16,789 bases of DNA from Candidatus Gastranaerophilales bacterium. GTDB lineage: Bacteria > Cyanobacteriota > Vampirovibrionia > Gastranaerophilales > Gastranaerophilaceae. The stretch lies in contig CAJONH010000173.1 of NCBI GenBank assembly GCA_905235825.1, forward strand, positions 1-16,789, read 5' to 3'. A program made the position numbers and the translations under genes. Shown here piece after piece: positions 14,629-16,789 of this stretch; position 1 is the stretch's first letter; the number at the start of each line of letters is the position of its first letter. The notes below the pieces were generated by a model. It was not told where the DNA came from. It searched no databases and saw nothing but the letters and a program-made list of their open reading frames with translations.

Positions 14629-15894
14629 CTACAGAACATCCCAGCCCGTATATTTTCTAAGCACTTTCGGAATTGTAACCGAACCGTCTTCGTTTTGGAA
14701 ATTTTCTAAAATAGCGGCAAACGTTCTTCCTACAGCAAGTCCCGAACCATTTAATGTGTGGACGAAAGCAGGTTTTCCCGTTGCTTTGCTTCTGTATCTT
14801 ATATTTGCACGTCTTGCCTGAAAATCTCCGAAATTTGAACAGCTTGAAATTTCTTTATATGTATTATATGAAGGAAGCCAAACTTCCAGGTCAAAACATT
14901 TTCTTGCCGAAAAGCCTATATCACCGGTTGATAATGCAACTCTCCTATAGGGAAGTTCTAATAATTCCAATATTCTCTCGGCATTTCTTGTTAATTTTTC
15001 GTGTTCTTCAACACTTGTTTCGGGAGTACAAAGTTTAACAAGCTCAACTTTATTAAATTGATGCTGTCTGATTAAACCTCTTGTATCTTTTCCGGCACTT
15101 CCTGCTTCACGTCTGAAACAGGGGGTATATGCCGTCATATACTTAGGAAGTTCTTCTTCATTTAATATTTCTCCCTGATAAATATTTGTAACGGGCACTT
15201 CGGCTGTTGGAATTAAATATAAATCTTCATCTTCACATTTATACATATCCTGAGCAAATTTCGGTAATTGTCCCGTTCCTGTCATTGCTGCGGAATTAAC
15301 CATGACCGGAGGTAATATTTCCTCATATCCGTGTTCTTGAGTATGGGTATCAAGGAAAAAGTTTATAATTGCTCTTTCAAGCTGTGCCCCTTTTCCTCTG
15401 TAAAGAGAAAATCTTGATTGAGAAAGTTTTACTCCACGTTCAAAATCAACTATATCTTTGGATGTACAAATATCCCAGTGTGCTTTTTGTTCAAATGAAG
15501 GGTGAGAAGGTTCTCCCCATCTTTTTATTTCCACATTTTCCGCATCCGAACGTCCTATAGGAGTTGTTTCATCGGGAATATTAGGTGTTGCGAGCAGTAA
15601 ATTTCTTTGCTGTAAATCCAGCTCCTGTTCTTTTTCTTCAAGTAACTTTATTTCATCACCTGTTTTTTTCACTTCTTCTTGAACAGCATCGGTATTTTCA
15701 CCATTTTTTTTCATTATACCGATTTGCTGTGACATATTTTTTCTTTTTGCTCTTAATTCATCTGCCTGTGCTTGAACTTTTCTTCTTTGTACATCAATTT
15801 CCAATATACTGTCTATTGAAAGTTCGGGATTTCTTCTTTTTAACAGTTCGTTTACTTTATCCGGATTTTCTCTTATTAATCTTATATCTAACAT
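14629..15894 (-). CDS. serS: Seryl-tRNA synthetase
   Basis: 421 residues, normal length. It charges tRNA-Ser (and tRNA-Sec where present). Residues 1-~110 form the tRNA-binding antiparallel coiled coil: KVQAQADELRAKRKNMSQQI, turn, VQEEVKKTGDEIKLLEEKEQ. The class II catalytic core follows, with motif 1 near GTGQLPKF (206-213). TAE (230-232) is a serine-site motif. Motif 2 is FRREAGSAGKDTRGLIRQHQF (260-280), and motif 3 is GSGLAVGRTFAAILEN (383-398). The ATG is preceded by GAGGTGG about 4 nt upstream. It is the first gene of the six-gene operon, 163 nt from the previous gene's stop and after that gene's terminator. No T-box leader is visible upstream. Confidence 0.98.
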   Translation of the reverse strand: MLDIRLIRENPDKVNELLKRRNPELSIDSILEIDVQRRKVQAQADELRAKRKNMSQQIGIMKKNGENTDAVQEEVKKTGDEIKLLEEKEQELDLQQRNLLLATPNIPDETTPIGRSDAENVEIKRWGEPSHPSFEQKAHWDICTSKDIVDFERGVKLSQSRFSLYRGKGAQLERAIINFFLDTHTQEHGYEEILPPVMVNSAAMTGTGQLPKFAQDMYKCEDEDLYLIPTAEVPVTNIYQGEILNEEELPKYMTAYTPCFRREAGSAGKDTRGLIRQHQFNKVELVKLCTPETSVEEHEKLTRNAERILELLELPYRRVALSTGDIGFSARKCFDLEVWLPSYNTYKEISSCSNFGDFQARRANIRYRSKATGKPAFVHTLNGSGLAVGRTFAAILENFQNEDGSVTIPKVLRKYTGWDVL

Positions 15895-15943
15895 AGTTCC
15901 ACCTCACAATGTCCATAAATATATTAGTAAAAACAAATCTAAA

Positions 15944-15972
15944 ATAAAAGAGATTATGTATATTTTTATCAA
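15944..15972 (-). promoter_or_regulatory. Candidate promoter of the serS operon
   Basis: Read on the minus strand, TTGATA (15972-15967) is followed after 17 bp by TTTTAT (15949-15944): a 5/6 -35 with a mediocre -10. Other AT-rich -10 boxes nearby (for example around 15918-15928) are possible. An AT-only inverted repeat with 11-bp arms (15983-15993 and 16000-16010) lies between this promoter and the upstream terminator. Confidence 0.4.
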
Positions 15973-16011
15973 GACTGTGAATTTTTATATATTATTCAAA
16001 ATATATAAAAG

Positions 16012-16036
16012 AAAAGCTCCTATTAAGGAGCTTTTT
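16012..16036 (-). terminator. Rho-independent terminator of the 72-residue gene
   Basis: AAAAGCTCCT and AGGAGCTTTT form a perfect 10-bp stem around the loop ATTA. On the minus strand it starts 22 nt after the TAA at 16058 and runs into TTTTC and further T/A-rich sequence. The plus strand also shows a T run, so it could work both ways, but no plus-strand gene lies upstream. It separates the 72-residue gene from serS. Confidence 0.82.
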
Positions 16037-16057
16037 AGTTCACTTATATTTATTTTT

Positions 16058-16276
16058 TTATTCTACCAAAACCTGCTGAATTTCTACATCAGGTTTTCCG
16101 AGTACTCTCACTAACTCTAATACCGATGCTTTCATTTGGCATTTTTGAGATGTCCCATTGAAAAAATCAGTATAAAAGCATCCCTCGCAAACACAGCCTC
16201 GTTTATAACATTCCAACGCCGTATTTGTCCATCTTCTAACAGCTATCGATTTACCCATATCTCTGCTTCTAAGCAC
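16058..16276 (-). CDS. 72-residue cysteine-rich protein, unknown
   Basis: The start is a GTG, decided by a perfect AAGGAGG 8 nt upstream. The in-frame ATG six codons later has no binding site. The central region holds five cysteines, C23-x4-C28-x-C30-x2-C33-x12-C46 (ECYKRGCVCEGCFYTDF ... KCQMK), a plausible Zn or Fe-S site. An amphipathic helix follows (ASVLELVRVLGKPDVEI, 50-66) that resembles a small DNA-binding or dimerisation helix. The N-terminus is basic (RSRDMGKSIAVRRW). No signal peptide or membrane segment is present. The family is not recognised. It has its own promoter, a long structured leader and its own terminator, so it is a single-gene transcript whose expression appears to be controlled. 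Redox or metal sensing would suit the cysteines but is inference. Confidence 0.82.
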   Translation of the reverse strand: MLRSRDMGKSIAVRRWTNTALECYKRGCVCEGCFYTDFFNGTSQKCQMKASVLELVRVLGKPDVEIQQVLVE

Positions 16277-16305
16277 TAGAAATTCCTCCTTGAATTTATC
16301 CCCAT
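16276..16305 (-). CDS. Possible 9-codon upstream reading frame
   Basis: An ATG at 16305-16303 opens MGINSRRNF and stops at TAG (16278-16276), whose G is the first base of the GTG start (TAGTG). The main gene's AAGGAGG lies inside it. Its own possible SD, AAGGAG (16328-16323), is 17 nt upstream. Folding of the intervening hairpin would bring that SD next to the ATG. It may be chance in a short leader. Confidence 0.28.
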   Translation of the reverse strand: MGINSRRNF

Positions 16306-16386
16306 AAAGGTCTATACCTTTACTCCTTCTGTTTTGTTATTCCAAAACTAATGCAGTCCCTGCATGTTGTTTCCCTAACATCTGAT
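16277..16386 (-). promoter_or_regulatory. Structured 5' leader RNA of the 72-residue gene (five hairpins)
   Basis: The leader, about 110 nt from the predicted transcription start, contains five perfect inverted repeats in a row. In plus-strand positions, 5' to 3' in the RNA, they are: 16364-16381 (ATGTT/AACAT); 16351-16365 (ATGCAG-GGA-CTGCAT); 16331-16348 (GTTTTG/CAAAAC); 16305-16322 (TAAAGGT-ATAG-ACCTTTA); and 16280-16297 (AAATTC-AAGGAG-GAATTT). The last displays the Shine-Dalgarno sequence in its loop. A second purine stretch, AGAAGGAG, is single-stranded between the third and fourth hairpins. I match it to no riboswitch class I know. Confidence 0.55.
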
Positions 16387-16392
16387 ATTAAT

Positions 16393-16420
16393 ATTATATT
16401 CGCTTCTATTTTTATTTCAA
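16393..16420 (-). promoter_or_regulatory. Sigma-70-type promoter of the 72-residue gene
   Basis: Read on the minus strand, TTGAAA (16420-16415), 16 bp, TATAAT (16398-16393): a 5/6 -35 and a perfect -10. The predicted start is near 16386, which defines the long leader. Confidence 0.7.
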
Positions 16421-16536
16421 GATAAATTATTCAATTATTACATTATGATACAATTTTATTTATTGTATAATTTTAGATATTATATACATTTGTTGATTGC
16501 TCTATTTCCTAATATCTTTTGATTATTAACAAAAAA

Positions 16537-16545
16537 TGGTATAAT
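16537..16545 (+). promoter_or_regulatory. Extended -10 promoter of the final gene, candidate leaderless start
   Basis: TGG followed by a perfect TATAAT ends 6 nt before the ATG at 16552, with no SD between. A TTGATT at 16519-16524 is a possible -35, though at a short 15-bp spacing. Transcription should begin at or within a base of the start codon. The 275-nt gap between this gene and the divergent 72-residue gene holds both promoters and that gene's leader. Confidence 0.6.
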
Positions 16546-16551
16546 TTGTTT

Positions 16552-16789
16552 ATGGCTAAAATAAAAAAAATAAGTTATTTTGATATATTACAAGTAAAAA
16601 AATTGATTTCTGTAGTTTGTAACGATAATGTTATGAGTTACAGAAGGCTTTTTTTTCTTTCCGTTCCCACAACATATATTCAAAATTTTTTATATAATGT
16701 ACATTTAAGAAAAGCCCCTGAAACTTACGTCATTTCGGATAACAATAATAATCTTAAAGGGGTTATCAGTGTTAAAGCACAAAGCGGCA
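16552..16789 (+). CDS. Probable GNAT-family N-acetyltransferase, N-terminal part (runs off window)
   Basis: The frame is open from the ATG at 16552 to the window end, 79 codons. It begins MAKIKKISYFDILQVKKLIS, followed by a hydrophobic/aromatic helix region (RRLFFLSVPTTYIQNFLYN). It then reaches PETYVISDNNNNLKGVISVKA, which looks like the two central strands of a GNAT fold: a 'xYVAxxxGxxxGxIxV' hairpin comes before the acetyl-CoA-binding motif. The CoA pyrophosphate loop would lie beyond the window, so the family call rests on the N-terminal pattern only. It has no SD and a -10 box 6 nt before the ATG. It is divergent from the 72-residue gene. Confidence 0.62.
   Translation, partial: MAKIKKISYFDILQVKKLISVVCNDNVMSYRRLFFLSVPTTYIQNFLYNVHLRKAPETYVISDNNNNLKGVISVKAQSG

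Noticed and set aside
15983..16010. 11-bp AT-only inverted repeat next to the terminator
   Set aside because: Composed only of A and T, weak as an RNA hairpin, and best explained as the U-rich flank of the adjacent terminator.
15895..16011. T-box or other riboswitch upstream of serS
   Set aside because: No T-box sequence, specifier stem or antiterminator is visible; only an AT-rich promoter region is seen.
1..16789. CRISPR arrays, insertion sequences, integrases, tRNA or rRNA genes
   Set aside because: I looked for regularly spaced repeats, transposase or integrase motifs and tRNA/rRNA signatures and saw none.

Overview
The window is an AT-rich bacterial chromosome segment using the standard code (TGA is a stop here). 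It has no phage, transposase, CRISPR, rRNA or tRNA that I can recognise. Genes are tightly packed with many stop/start overlaps, and most have strong AAGGAG-type ribosome binding sites. The gene mix is an orphan OadG-like subunit, an ArsB/NhaD-type transporter, FolE2, a DapL-like aminotransferase, a radical SAM pair and large Asn/Lys-rich proteins. This fits an uncultured gut-type bacterium such as the Gastranaerophilales (non-photosynthetic relatives of cyanobacteria). That assignment is inference; a low-GC Firmicute cannot be excluded by eye.

Layout. (1) 1-367 (+): the 3' end of a YitT-type membrane protein gene, meeting the next block tail to tail. (2) 4005-446 (-): a membrane/ion-transport operon of OadG-like small subunit, ArsB/NhaD-type transporter, a previously unlisted 46-residue membrane protein and a Na/Pi cotransporter with a PhoU-like tail. 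It ends at an intrinsic terminator (383-413). (3) 7944-4085 (-): a 1108-residue helical protein with a distinctive Cys-Cys C-terminal domain, then a small signal-anchored protein; neither is recognised. (4) 8110-11020 (+): rlmN, then a separately promoted, overlapping pair of a radical SAM enzyme preceded by what looks like a cluster-less paralogue of it. (5) 15894-11017 (-): a six-gene overlapping operon serS, tmk, a 117-residue repeat protein, folE2, a class I aminotransferase and hisH. (6) 16420-16058 (-): a 72-residue Cys-rich protein behind a leader of about 110 nt made of five consecutive perfect hairpins, with its own promoter and terminator. (7) 16552-end (+): the start of a probable GNAT-type protein.

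How the genes fit together. Block 2 reads as sodium-coupled ion handling. Block 5 joins translation, dTTP supply, folate/pterin entry, amino-acid transamination and histidine/purine-linked glutamine amidotransfer in one transcript, with translational coupling at nearly every junction. The parts I find least explained are the leader and 72-residue protein at 16058-16386, the radical SAM/pseudo-enzyme pair, the 1108-residue protein, and a recurring arrangement at three genes without Shine-Dalgarno sequences. In each of the three, an extended -10 box sits exactly 6 nt before the ATG, which predicts leaderless mRNAs.
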